DNA of 64,000 nt from Nakamurella multipartita DSM 44233 (GTDB taxonomy: Bacteria > Actinomycetota > Actinomycetes > Mycobacteriales > Nakamurellaceae): the NCBI RefSeq assembly GCF_000024365.1, contig NC_013235.1:5146001-5210000 (forward strand), in the 5' to 3' direction. Position 1 is the stretch's first letter, and every line of letters starts with the position of its first letter. The notes under the pieces were generated by a model, which was given only the letters and a program-made list of their open reading frames with translations, was not told the DNA's origin and did not search any database. A program made the position numbers and the translations under genes. Shown here one piece after another: positions 1 through 8,114 of the stretch.

Positions 1-1394
1 TAGACACCCAGGGCGTCCAGGTCGCGGTCCGGGATGCCGCCATGCAGGTGGGCGTGCAGGTCCTGGAGGTCTTCCGGTTCGGATGAGTCGATGTAGCGCG
101 GGATGTTGAGGTTGAAGTCGTTCTTCGGGTCCGAGATTTCGGACAGCGGAACCATGCGGGAGTAGCGTTCGACCTCGAGCTGCTTGTTGAAGGTGTCAAC
201 GATCTTGTGGATGTCTTGGCTGCGTAGGCGGTTCTTGTTGCCGTCCTTCATGAACCCCTTCGAGGCGTCGATCATGAACACGCCAGTGCGGGCGACAGCA
301 TTCTCCTTGTCGAGGATGACGATGCACGCGGGTATTCCAGTTCCATAAAAGAGGTTAGGCGGCAAACCGATGATGCCCTTGATGAACCCTTGCTTGAGCA
401 ACCGCTGCCGGACCGTCGCCTCGGCGTGGCCACGGAACAGCACGCCGTGCGGCAGGATGATCGCGGCTTTCCCGACGCTCTTGAGGGACTTCAGGGCGTG
501 CAAAAGGAAGGCGTAGTCGCCGTTCTTCTCCGGCGGACGACCGTATTCAAATCGGCCGTAGTCGTTTTCGAGCCCATTGCTCCAGGACTTCAGCGAAAAC
601 GGCGGGTTCATGACCACAAAGTCAAAGGTCCTGAGGTGGTTACCACTCACGAACTGCGGATTGGTGATGGTGTCGCCTTTGGCGATGTCAGCGATCTCGT
701 TGCCATGCAGGATCATGTTCATCTTGGACAGCGCCCAGGTAGCGTTGTCTTTCTCCTGGCCGTAGATCGTCATGCCGCGCGGCGCTTCGGAGGCAGCTTT
801 GAGCAGCAACGACCCGGAGCCACAGGTCGGGTCGTAGACGGTCTTGTCCTGCCTGGTCCGGCTATTGATACCTACGACCTTCGCCAGGATCCGGGAGACC
901 TCGGCCGGCGTGTAGAACTGGCCCTTGCTCTTGCCCGACTCCGTGGCGAAGTGTCGCATAAGGTACTCGTATGCGTCGCCAAGCAGGTCGTCGCCCTCAG
1001 CACGGGAGCCGCGGAAGTCCAAGTCGTTGAAGATCGTGACGAGCTTGGAGAGGCGGTCTTGCATCTCTTTGCCCTTGCCAAGCTTCTCTTCGTCATTGAA
1101 GTCGGCCTGGTCGATGACGTTCCGAAGGCCGTTGGCTTCGGCCAGCTTGGCAATTATCTTGTTGAGCCGGTCGCCGATCTCTTTGTCGCCCTTGGCGGCG
1201 AGCATGTCATCAAACGAGCCACCTCTCGGGACATCGATCAAGGTGTTCGGGTCTGTCTTGGCCTTGTCCGACACATACTTGACGAACAAGAGCGTGAGAA
1301 TATAGTCCTTGTACTGGCTCGCATCCATGCCACCGCGCAGCTCGTCGCAACTCTTCCACAACGAGCCGTACAGATCTGACTTCCTTAGTACCAC
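1..1394 (-). CDS. hsdM: Type I restriction-modification methyltransferase subunit HsdM (3' end cut by window edge)
   Basis: This is the N6-adenine methyltransferase subunit of a type I restriction-modification complex, which modifies host DNA and works with HsdS and HsdR. About 464 codons are visible. An N-terminal helical region (KSDLYGSLWKSCDELRGGMD) precedes the SAM-binding motif DPTCGSGSLLL near residue 186 and the catalytic NPPF motif near residue 262. The visible end reads NIPRYIDSSEPEDLQDL, as in HsdM proteins. The start is a GTG with GGAGAA six bases upstream; no earlier in-frame start is seen nearby. The partner genes hsdS and hsdR would lie beyond the left edge. No frameshift is visible, so it is probably functional, but completeness cannot be judged. 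Confidence 0.93.
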   Translation of the reverse strand, partial: MVLRKSDLYGSLWKSCDELRGGMDASQYKDYILTLLFVKYVSDKAKTDPNTLIDVPRGGSFDDMLAAKGDKEIGDRLNKIIAKLAEANGLRNVIDQADFNDEEKLGKGKEMQDRLSKLVTIFNDLDFRGSRAEGDDLLGDAYEYLMRHFATESGKSKGQFYTPAEVSRILAKVVGINSRTRQDKTVYDPTCGSGSLLLKAASEAPRGMTIYGQEKDNATWALSKMNMILHGNEIADIAKGDTITNPQFVSGNHLRTFDFVVMNPPFSLKSWSNGLENDYGRFEYGRPPEKNGDYAFLLHALKSLKSVGKAAIILPHGVLFRGHAEATVRQRLLKQGFIKGIIGLPPNLFYGTGIPACIVILDKENAVARTGVFMIDASKGFMKDGNKNRLRSQDIHKIVDTFNKQLEVERYSRMVPLSEISDPKNDFNLNIPRYIDSSEPEDLQDLHAHLHGGIPDRDLDALGV

Positions 1395-1640
1395 GTCACA
1401 TTCTCCACTGTCTGACCATCCTCGACGAAGATTGTATCGCAATACGAATTCTCATATATGCGCTATTATACCGACAAGCAGCACGTTCGAGAAGCCGACA
1501 CGCCCCAACAACCGACCTTCAGGGGCGCACACCCGCTCGGATGCTGGGTGCCGGCCCATTCAGCTCGTTGTCCGACTTCCTTGAGGGATGCGTGGCGTCT
1601 CCTTTGCGATTCGAAATCGCGCACATTTGTATCCGCAAGC
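1395..1640. other. Intergenic gap between STAND NTPase and hsdM
   Basis: About 246 AT-richer bases separate the stop of the STAND NTPase gene from the hsdM start, both on the minus strand. The hsdM promoter should lie here. Short open frames on both strands have no recognisable protein character, and I see no tRNA, repeat or clear terminator. Confidence 0.4.
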
Positions 1641-4600
1641 TCAAATCGCAACAAAACAACGAAGCTCTGGCTGAGATCCAACCGAAGCGTCGATCGCCTG
1701 CAGCCAGTCTTTTCGGCCTAGTCGTCCTGAGACTCTTCGACCCTCGGCGACTAGCCTCCTCCTCAAACCGGCCCTGACGCCATCCAGATTGCTTGCACAA
1801 GCCGCAATCGCCATCGAACGGGCATACCAATATGGAGAATGATGGTCATGTTTAAATTTCCACGCAATGTTTCGAACCGTCAGCGGCATCAGCCACGGCC
1901 GCTCGAACATCGCGTGAACTGCTTGGCTTTCCTCGCTCGCCTGGCCGGAGTTCGAAAGGGCCAAATCTTCCGGCCTTACACCGTCAACGTACATCAACAC
2001 AAAGCCCACGAGGGAATTCAGCGCAATTTGACTGATCCCAAATGTGGAATGCTTCGACTCGGCAAGGCTCTTTTCAAATTGATGCATTTCGCCGACCTGA
2101 TGCTCCGGCACATCGTCAATCGACGAAAATGGAAAGAGGCGAGACCGCTGCTCACCAAAATCGAAGGACAGGCCACCTTCCACCGAGGTCGCCCAACGCT
2201 CGCAGTCGACCATCGTTCGCCTCAATTCCTCATCGATGACGTATTGGCCGTATTGCGGGTCGTACAAGTGTTTCGCGATGTTGTACTCCCGAAGTATGGC
2301 GCGGACTCTCTCGAACATCGGTATATCCAACAACCGGAATCTCCTTGGGCTTACGCCCAGGCGCAAGTCGTACCATGCCATGAATTTCGCCAGGTTGTCG
2401 CGAAGCAGTTCGTCCACGAGATCTAGCCGGCCTGCGCGTAGGGAGCCCTGAACGGCGGCAATTGTGCAGCGCATGCCCCAAGCGGCCGACGCTGGCAAGC
2501 AGCCTATTGTGCGGAACCTTTCGATACATTCGCGCAGAGTAGACACGCCTTGCAGGGTTCTCCCTGTACTGATTTCGCACATACCGATTACGGCCGATCG
2601 TTTCGCAAGCCGTATCAAATCATCGAAAGAATGGCGCCGCAGGTCGTGCGTGTTCAGGTGTAGCTTGACCGACTCTGCGGTCCGTGTCATAGTTGTGTAA
2701 TCGACCTCGGCATGGAGATTGTCCCATCCGCTCGATGAGAACCCACGAATCGCATCAGCTTCCTCAGCGTTCACCTTAATCACGTCGAAGTAGCTAGAAT
2801 CCATCCGAGGCCTAAAAGATTGAGTGACCCAGCCACGGGCAAAGCACTCAATTGACATTGCTCTGAGCCCGGGGCGGATTTCGGAGCTGTTGAAGCGTTG
2901 CTGGGCCTGCAGATTCGTATCGACAATATCGGCGGTTCCGGCGAGGTTGTCCCCGAGCTGACGGAATGATCGCAATGCTACGGCGGTCAAAAACTCGTGG
3001 GTGTCGAGCTCAGCAGTGGTCTCCGGGGGTTCCTCAGCTATTGCTTGGAGAGCGAACCCGATTTGAACCGCTTGCAAGGCGATTTTCGCCGGGAGCGGGT
3101 CGCCGGGCACCCAGTACCACTCCTTCACTTCACCGAGAATGGCGTTGCCGATCGCACGTGCAACGGCGTGACGATTGACCGGTGTTAAGCTGCGCAGAAC
3201 TGCCCGAGTCAGGTCGTGAATCATATAGACGTTTTGGCGGAAGTGAACCAAGTTGAGGTTTGTAAGAACATTGATTGCCTGCCGCAGTGCGAGCTGCGAT
3301 AACAGGGGCATCCGAGGCGATTCCGACGACGGCGCCGGCGCAATGATTGTTGCTCCCCAGCGAACTTGGGCAGCGATGTCATCTGCCAACGTGTCACTCG
3401 CCGCGGGTGCTACGGGCGATTCATTCCGAGCGGCAAGCCAGACTCTATCGAGCGGTTCCGCGGCTATATAGAATTCAGTGTGAACAATTATCTCTAACAA
3501 CAAATGCGTATCCTGCTGGGCGGCAAGGCGGTTCAGGACTCGTCGGTAAACTGCCGTGAGGGCTACCTCAGGCGCGGGTGCGCTCAATTCGAGCGCCTTT
3601 GCTAGATCGGCGTCGCTTCTGATCTCTGTGCAGAACCGACGAATTTCGAGTCCGTATTGAACTGCAGCGCGGCAAGCGTGGTCGATCGCGAGCGGTCGAC
3701 AATACAGCGTGGTAGCAACTGCGAGCGCCACGACTTCGGTACATTCCGGGACTATGGATATTACTAGCGCCACTGCTTCGGTTACAGACATGTCGTGGAC
3801 GTCGACGGTTGCTGCATTCGGGAAAGGACTCCGCGTCTGGCTCGTCGCGATCACCTGGATGCCGGAATCGAGCATCACCTCGATGACTTGACCGGACACT
3901 GTAAGGTCATTGGCGTTATCAACGTAAACAATGATTGAACGTCTGAGCGGGACTAAAGACTTGGCAAGGCGCAGAGCTAGCGCAGCGAGATGACCCTCAG
4001 ATGATAGGCTGGACTGCTCCAGCGCGATTGCCAAGTCGTCATGTAGAAGCGCGGGCGTGTGTGCTCTGATGGTGACCGAGTTCGAGACTGCTGCCAGTAG
4101 GTGTTGGACGACGCTTGTCTTGCCCGTTCCGGCGTCCCCTGTCACCCAAATCAGCGGGGCTTTCGAAGCGATCGCATTCTGAATATTCCCCTCGAGGTCT
4201 GATCGCGACACATAGCCTTCTTGCTCGGGTTGACCCAACTTCATATTGGATTGATGGATGCAAAGGTCGAGCAGTGCCTCAGCCAACTTGCGCCTTACGG
4301 ATTCAATATCGCGGCGGCCAGTCTTGTCACCGACATGTGTAAAGGCACGCTTCCGGATTTCGGCGATTGTGTTGTCATAATGCTTTCCTGGTAGGTGATC
4401 CACGTCGAGGTCAACTAAGCCGAGCAATGCGGCAGCGGTCCACTGCCACGAGGCATTACCGTGGGGAATCGGTTCTAGGGGGAGACGGGATATCGCCAGC
4501 TGAAGAACCGCCTCCAGCGACTCAGTGTTGAACGCCTCACCCTGCAACAGAATGTTGACTATCCGACGAAGAGTCGGGAGCAGGAGTGGCCCGGCTGTTC

Positions 4601-4694
4601 CAAGCGGCTCCAAGCAACGGCTTATTCCTCGACGGGCAAGATCGAGGAGTTCCTCTTCGATTGCCGTCAGAGCGAGGTCTGGTTCGGGCGTCAC
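1641..4694 (-). CDS. STAND-type (NB-ARC-like) P-loop NTPase, 1017 aa
   Basis: A large signal-transduction ATPase. The Walker A motif GDAGTGKTS lies near residues 186-194, a Walker B-like strand IIVYVDN near 254-260, a sensor TSQTR near 284-288, and CRPLAID near 332-338. The last matches the GxP motif of NB-ARC/AP-ATPases. Residues 1-180 are helical and unassigned. About 650 residues after the NTPase core are helical and could form the ligand-sensing region typical of STAND proteins. The start is GTG; no convincing ribosome site is seen, but the gene begins only 36 bases after the 164-aa gene, so coupling is plausible. Its position next to hsdM suggests anti-phage defence, which is inference. 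A regulatory STAND protein is the alternative. Confidence 0.75.
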   Translation of the reverse strand: MTPEPDLALTAIEEELLDLARRGISRCLEPLGTAGPLLLPTLRRIVNILLQGEAFNTESLEAVLQLAISRLPLEPIPHGNASWQWTAAALLGLVDLDVDHLPGKHYDNTIAEIRKRAFTHVGDKTGRRDIESVRRKLAEALLDLCIHQSNMKLGQPEQEGYVSRSDLEGNIQNAIASKAPLIWVTGDAGTGKTSVVQHLLAAVSNSVTIRAHTPALLHDDLAIALEQSSLSSEGHLAALALRLAKSLVPLRRSIIVYVDNANDLTVSGQVIEVMLDSGIQVIATSQTRSPFPNAATVDVHDMSVTEAVALVISIVPECTEVVALAVATTLYCRPLAIDHACRAAVQYGLEIRRFCTEIRSDADLAKALELSAPAPEVALTAVYRRVLNRLAAQQDTHLLLEIIVHTEFYIAAEPLDRVWLAARNESPVAPAASDTLADDIAAQVRWGATIIAPAPSSESPRMPLLSQLALRQAINVLTNLNLVHFRQNVYMIHDLTRAVLRSLTPVNRHAVARAIGNAILGEVKEWYWVPGDPLPAKIALQAVQIGFALQAIAEEPPETTAELDTHEFLTAVALRSFRQLGDNLAGTADIVDTNLQAQQRFNSSEIRPGLRAMSIECFARGWVTQSFRPRMDSSYFDVIKVNAEEADAIRGFSSSGWDNLHAEVDYTTMTRTAESVKLHLNTHDLRRHSFDDLIRLAKRSAVIGMCEISTGRTLQGVSTLRECIERFRTIGCLPASAAWGMRCTIAAVQGSLRAGRLDLVDELLRDNLAKFMAWYDLRLGVSPRRFRLLDIPMFERVRAILREYNIAKHLYDPQYGQYVIDEELRRTMVDCERWATSVEGGLSFDFGEQRSRLFPFSSIDDVPEHQVGEMHQFEKSLAESKHSTFGISQIALNSLVGFVLMYVDGVRPEDLALSNSGQASEESQAVHAMFERPWLMPLTVRNIAWKFKHDHHSPYWYARSMAIAACASNLDGVRAGLRRRLVAEGRRVSGRLGRKDWLQAIDASVGSQPELRCFVAI

Positions 4695-4730
4695 GATGCT
4701 AAGTATCGCATGAACGCGGTCGTACGATTG

Positions 4731-5225
4731 TTACTGGTTCGATAGTCGGGCGTTTCGCGATACCAGCATATGTAGCTCATTGGCGATGTCAGCAGCGAGA
4801 TTGTTGTCTAACGTGCCGGCTCTAAGCGACATGATCAGCGCATCGGCTGCGAGCTCACTCGTTACATTATCTGCATCCCTCATTAGGCCGACCCATAAGA
4901 TTGACAAGTCCTGCATGCGCGCAAACCGGCTTTCCTCCGTGGCGCCCGGATCATCTTGTACGCCGACGGCCAGTTCCCGCAAAGATTCGGCGACCAACTG
5001 CCGGCTCTCTGGCGACCGACTTCGCGCGAGCCGTTCATAGACGACCCAGGCGCGGGTGGGGTCCGAATTAGGGAGTCTCTTGAAATCTCGGGTTAGTGCG
5101 TCGATAGAAGCGCTATCCGGATCTTCTGACTCCAGCTTCTGGCTGAGCAGGTCGATTTCGTCGGCGTTGAGGGATCCGATTAGTTCGTATGAATCTTCTG
5201 ATGCGGATTGTTGTTCGTGCTGCAT
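4731..5225 (-). CDS. Hypothetical helical protein upstream of the STAND NTPase
   Basis: A 164-residue acidic, largely helical protein without signal peptide or membrane segment. I do not recognise a family. The C-terminal two thirds (ERLARSRSPESRQLVAESL and ELAADALIMSLRAGTLD) look like paired amphipathic helices, as in HEAT- or TPR-like folds, but this is only an impression. It ends 36 bases before the STAND NTPase gene on the same strand, so the two are probably cotranscribed and may form a two-gene module. The ATG start has only a weak upstream ribosome site. Confidence 0.6.
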   Translation of the reverse strand: MQHEQQSASEDSYELIGSLNADEIDLLSQKLESEDPDSASIDALTRDFKRLPNSDPTRAWVVYERLARSRSPESRQLVAESLRELAVGVQDDPGATEESRFARMQDLSILWVGLMRDADNVTSELAADALIMSLRAGTLDNNLAADIANELHMLVSRNARLSNQ

Positions 5226-5236
5226 TTGATTGTGGT

Positions 5237-5437
5237 TTACGTTCTCAGAAATAGAGTAATCGAAACCCGGTTTGCCGTCAATGCGCTATTCGGATGGAAT
5301 TGGGGGGTGAGAGCTCGGACTTCCACTCCATACTTCTTGAATAGTTGACGGACAGGTTGGCGGGCGTCAGCCTGTTCGCCAAGTTGTCCGTCAAATCCTT
5401 GCGTGCCAAAGCGCGATTTCTCTAGTGTCTTGCTCAT
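5237..5437 (-). CDS. Possible small ORF, 66 aa
   Basis: A short open frame starting MSKTLEKSRFGTQGFDGQLG, just upstream of the 164-aa gene and on the same strand. It is basic, has no known motif and no strong ribosome site. It may be the first gene of the STAND operon, a remnant at the mobile-element boundary, or non-coding. No other gene explains this gap. Confidence 0.25.
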   Translation of the reverse strand: MSKTLEKSRFGTQGFDGQLGEQADARQPVRQLFKKYGVEVRALTPQFHPNSALTANRVSITLFLRT

Positions 5438-5478
5438 GCCGGCACGGTGGTTTTTTGCATCTATCAGGAGGAGCGAAT

Positions 5479-5622
5479 GTGTCCGAAAGACTGATTCGTA
5501 AACGTTCGGTTTCAGAAGCCGGGCTGGCCGGAGTTACACGCCAGCGCATCGAGTGTTCTCGCTGTGGTCGTCTTGTTCCAGCGATCCGTTTTGATTCTCA
5601 CCTTTGCATGTATTCCGAGTAG
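5479..5622 (+). CDS. Small zinc-finger-like protein, 47 aa
   Basis: Starts at a GTG preceded by a strong ribosome site (AGGAGG, 5466-5471). The nearer ATG at 5477 is in another frame and stops after five codons. The C-terminal half holds CSRCGRLVPAIRFDSHLC, a C-x2-C-x11-H-x-C arrangement that could bind one zinc ion. It is basic at the N terminus. It is the first plus-strand gene of the mobile-element cassette and lies 15 bases before the next gene. Function is unknown; a small DNA-binding protein is possible. Confidence 0.55.
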   Translation: MSERLIRKRSVSEAGLAGVTRQRIECSRCGRLVPAIRFDSHLCMYSE

Positions 5623-5637
5623 ATTGGGTGACCTTGC

Positions 5638-5973
5638 ATGTCAGACATCGAGTTGTATTCGGCAGTGACCGGCCTTCGTGGTCGCTCCGAGCGCGCCCTC
5701 ATGCGAGCCGTGGCGAACGTCCAGGCCGGTACGGTTGTCCAGATCGCCCGCATCGACGCGGCCGCCCAACGTCATGGAGCGGTCGCCGACGGTGTCACCG
5801 CCGTCACCGGCCGCGCCCTGCAGCATGTCGCGATGATCTCCCAGGCTGAACAGCAACTTGCTCAAACCGTGCCGCACGCCTCAGGTCGGCTGTCGGCTAT
5901 CGCGGACGCACACGCCCTGGCCATGCAGGCCACCGTGATCGACGCGGCCCGGGCGCTGGGACGGTTGGCGTGA
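5638..5973 (+). CDS. Hypothetical alanine-rich helical protein
   Basis: A 111-residue protein, alanine-rich and predicted helical throughout, beginning MSDIELYSAVTGLRGRSERA. It has no signal peptide, membrane segment or catalytic motif that I recognise. Heptad-like spacing around residues 25-95 suggests a coiled coil. Its stop overlaps the next start by four bases (GTGA), so it heads a translationally coupled series running to 7651. It may be a structural or DNA-associated accessory protein of the element; this is a guess. Confidence 0.65.
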   Translation: MSDIELYSAVTGLRGRSERALMRAVANVQAGTVVQIARIDAAAQRHGAVADGVTAVTGRALQHVAMISQAEQQLAQTVPHASGRLSAIADAHALAMQATVIDAARALGRLA

Positions 5974-6179
5974 TCACCGCGCTACTGGTGCTGCTCGGCC
6001 TGCTGGTTGTGGCGCTCGTCTGTTTGTGGCTTGCCGCTCGCCACGAGGAGCGCGAGCGCCAGCGCCGTGAACTGCATCGGCGGCTCATCGTCCAGGCTGC
6101 CGAGCAGCGGATGCAGGCCATTGACCGGGCGGCGCTGAGTGCCATGTTCGACGCGGTCCGCGGGCGGTGGCCGTCGTGA
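5970..6179 (+). CDS. Small single-pass membrane protein, 69 aa
   Basis: Starts at GTG in a GTGA overlap with the previous stop. Residues 2-22 (ITALLVLLGLLVVALVCLWL) form one hydrophobic helix, followed by a very charged Arg/Glu-rich tail that should be cytoplasmic and helical. The architecture resembles small membrane anchors, but no family is recognisable. It overlaps the following gene by four bases as well. Confidence 0.65.
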   Translation: MITALLVLLGLLVVALVCLWLAARHEERERQRRELHRRLIVQAAEQRMQAIDRAALSAMFDAVRGRWPS

Positions 6180-6814
6180 GCGCCCCGACCCGAAAGCCGC
6201 CTCTCAGTGGCCGCCGCCCGCCAACGCGGTCTGCCAAGCGTCGCTTGCGGTTCATCCAGTCAAGCGCTCGCCCTGCCGACTCGTCGCAGCTGCTGACGGC
6301 TCGGGCGACGCTTTCGTCGTTCGTCGAGGAGCGCGCGCACCGAGCGGCGACCGAGAACGGCTTCGCCTGGCGTCCCGATTCGGGTGCACCGGACGGATAC
6401 CCGGAGTTGTTGGCCGCCTACACGCTGAGCCGGTCGACCGGTGAACCGCTGCCCGTGTCCGACCAATTCTGCGACGACACCGTGTATCTCGACCCGAAGA
6501 CCAACATGGCCTTCCGCTACTGGCACGACGTTAGCCATGTCCGCCTCGGGTTGAGCTTCGACCTGGTCGATGAACTCGAACTGGCGAACTGGCACCTTGC
6601 CGAACTTGAGCAGCACACCGGACAACCGAGGGACAGCATGGCCTGGCACCTGCTGCACGCCGATCTGGTCGGCCAGATTTACGTCATGGCGTTGGTCGGG
6701 CGGTTTCCGCTCAATCAGGGGTCGTTCGCAAAGGACTGCGCGGTCCGCGGGTTTGACGTCGGTGTGCTGGCCGAGTGTCGCCAGCGGCTGGACGACCAAA
6801 GGGGAATTCAGTGA
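6176..6814 (+). CDS. Hypothetical protein with HDxxH motif
   Basis: A 212-residue protein. I chose the GTG that overlaps the upstream stop as GTGA; another in-frame GTG lies nine bases earlier. The basic N terminus (about 40 residues) is followed by a compact domain with WHDVSH near residues 116-121 and further histidines in NWHLAELEQH and AWHLLHADLVGQ. The clustered His, Asp and Glu suggest a metal-binding helical fold, but I cannot assign an enzyme family. It sits immediately before an MT-A70 methyltransferase gene, again with a GTGA overlap, so the two products probably act in one process. Confidence 0.65.
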   Translation: MSAPTRKPPLSGRRPPTRSAKRRLRFIQSSARPADSSQLLTARATLSSFVEERAHRAATENGFAWRPDSGAPDGYPELLAAYTLSRSTGEPLPVSDQFCDDTVYLDPKTNMAFRYWHDVSHVRLGLSFDLVDELELANWHLAELEQHTGQPRDSMAWHLLHADLVGQIYVMALVGRFPLNQGSFAKDCAVRGFDVGVLAECRQRLDDQRGIQ

Positions 6815-7455
6815 GCAGCCGCTCGGTGCAAGCCACTCGTGGACGGCCGCGCAGTCGCGTGGACTCGCGCCATCCGGCCGTTAGCCGGCCGCGGATGCTG
6901 CCGCCGAAGCCGCCGGTCGAGACTGGCTGTGCTGTCACGACCGACGCTCCGGGCCAGTACCGCACCATCCTGGCCGACCCGCCCTGGGACATCCCGCAGA
7001 ACCGGGGCGGTCGCGGGGTTGACCGCTACTACCCCCTTATGCAGCTCGACCGGATTGCCGGGCTGCCGGTGACGCAGTTCGCGGCTAACGACGCCCATCT
7101 ATGGTTGTGGACGACCAACGCGTCCATGCCGGACGCACTCGAATTGCTCCGAGCGTGGGACTTCACCTTTCGTTCAGTCCTGACGTGGATAAAGCCCCGC
7201 TTTGGCATGGGGCAATACCTCCGCACCCAGACCGAGCACGTCCTGCTGGGCACCCGCGGCAAGGCCCCGATGCAATTCCGAGCACAAGGGTCGTGGTTCT
7301 ACGCGCCGCTCCAGGAGCATTCCCACAAGCCCGAGGAGCAGTACGCAATCATCGAGCGGTGCAGTCCCGGGCCGTACCTCGAGTTGTTCGCCCGGCGGCC
7401 ACGACCGGGCTGGCACGTCTGGGGCAACGAGGTTGACTGCGATGTCTCCCTCTGA
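6811..7455 (+). CDS. MT-A70 family adenine-N6 methyltransferase
   Basis: A 214-residue S-adenosylmethionine-dependent methyltransferase with the catalytic tetrapeptide DPPW at residues 56-59, followed by RYYPLM, HLWLWTTN, LTWIKPRFGMG and PGPYLELFARRPRPGW, the usual motif order of MT-A70 enzymes. In mobile elements these proteins modify adenine in DNA. Roughly 45 N-terminal residues are basic and outside the core. The start is a GTG overlapping the upstream stop. It may protect element DNA against host restriction or act epigenetically; target site unknown. Confidence 0.88.
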   Translation: MSSRSVQATRGRPRSRVDSRHPAVSRPRMLPPKPPVETGCAVTTDAPGQYRTILADPPWDIPQNRGGRGVDRYYPLMQLDRIAGLPVTQFAANDAHLWLWTTNASMPDALELLRAWDFTFRSVLTWIKPRFGMGQYLRTQTEHVLLGTRGKAPMQFRAQGSWFYAPLQEHSHKPEEQYAIIERCSPGPYLELFARRPRPGWHVWGNEVDCDVSL

Positions 7456-7651
7456 GCCGGGACGCGGCTTGTTCGGCCTGCCCGGGCGGCTGCTGACCGG
7501 CGCAATCGTGCTGCTGTTGGCCGCATGGGCACTGTCCGAGGCGGTCCGGCTCATCACGCCCGTGTGGGTGCAGTTGGTGGTCATCGGCGGGGTGCTGCTG
7601 CTGGTTGCCGGCGGCATCGCGTGGTGGCGGCAGCGGCGCAACGGCTGGTAG
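7442..7651 (+). CDS. Small two-helix membrane protein, 69 aa
   Basis: Begins at an ATG inside the end of the methyltransferase gene (14-base overlap). Two hydrophobic stretches, roughly residues 16-35 and 41-60, end in a basic tail RQRRNGW. No family is recognised. It is the last gene of the coupled cassette; the following 187 bases contain a repeat-rich control region. Confidence 0.6.
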   Translation: MSPSEPGRGLFGLPGRLLTGAIVLLLAAWALSEAVRLITPVWVQLVVIGGVLLLVAGGIAWWRQRRNGW

Positions 7652-7710
7652 GAGTCAGAAATCCTGGCATTCCCGCGCCAGCAAATCAGATAAGCACCTG
7701 TTCCGCTCGC

Positions 7711-7794
7711 TGTTGTGGAATAGGCTTGACGCATTGACCATTGAACACATTCAACGTTATTATTGAAACAATGCCATTGTTGAATGTATTCAAC
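7711..7794 (+). promoter_or_regulatory. Operator-rich promoter region of the conjugation/replication operon
   Basis: Two copies of TTGAA-N4-TTCAAC lie at 7741-7755 and 7780-7794. A separate perfect inverted repeat, AACAATG-C-CATTGTT, lies between them at 7767-7781. A plausible promoter is TTGACC (7735-7740), 17 bases, then TTATTA. The string TGTTGTGGAATA at 7711-7722 recurs upstream of the XRE gene at 15431. The left palindrome fills the spacer of the proposed promoter, so binding should repress the downstream operon. Confidence 0.6.
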
Positions 7795-7838
7795 GCTGGG
7801 TGGCGACCAATTCAGTAAATAGAAGGGAGGGCGGAGCT

Positions 7839-8114
7839 ATGCCGAATACACAAGATATACACAACACGAAACGCGGAGGCGGCCGGCCCGACGGCCGGCG
7901 ACAGCAGCTCCGGAATATCTCGGTGCGCTCCGTTCGCCGCGACCCGCCGGACGTGCGCAAGCTCGGCCGGGCGATCATCCGGCTGGCGTTGGCCGAAGCC
8001 GAGGCGGAACGGGCCGCCCAGGCGGCGCACACTGCCAGTGCATCGAGCGAGCCGGCGCCAGTAGAAACGGCAACGGCCAGCGACGGCGTCGCCTCGGCGG
8101 AGGCTCGCCCATGA
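7839..8114 (+). CDS. Hypothetical basic protein, first gene of the transfer operon
   Basis: A 91-residue protein starting at ATG after GGAGGGCGGAG; earlier in-frame starts lack such a site. The first 50 residues are rich in Arg and Gly (KRGGGRPDGRRQQLRN), followed by an alanine-rich helix and a low-complexity tail. No family is recognised; a small DNA-binding accessory protein is plausible. Its stop overlaps the coupling-ATPase start (ATGA), so the two are translationally coupled. It lies directly downstream of the operator region. Confidence 0.6.
   Translation: MPNTQDIHNTKRGGGRPDGRRQQLRNISVRSVRRDPPDVRKLGRAIIRLALAEAEAERAAQAAHTASASSEPAPVETATASDGVASAEARP

Noticed and set aside
390..1379. 329-aa plus-strand ORF over hsdM
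   Set aside because: Antisense shadow; the minus strand carries clear HsdM motifs.
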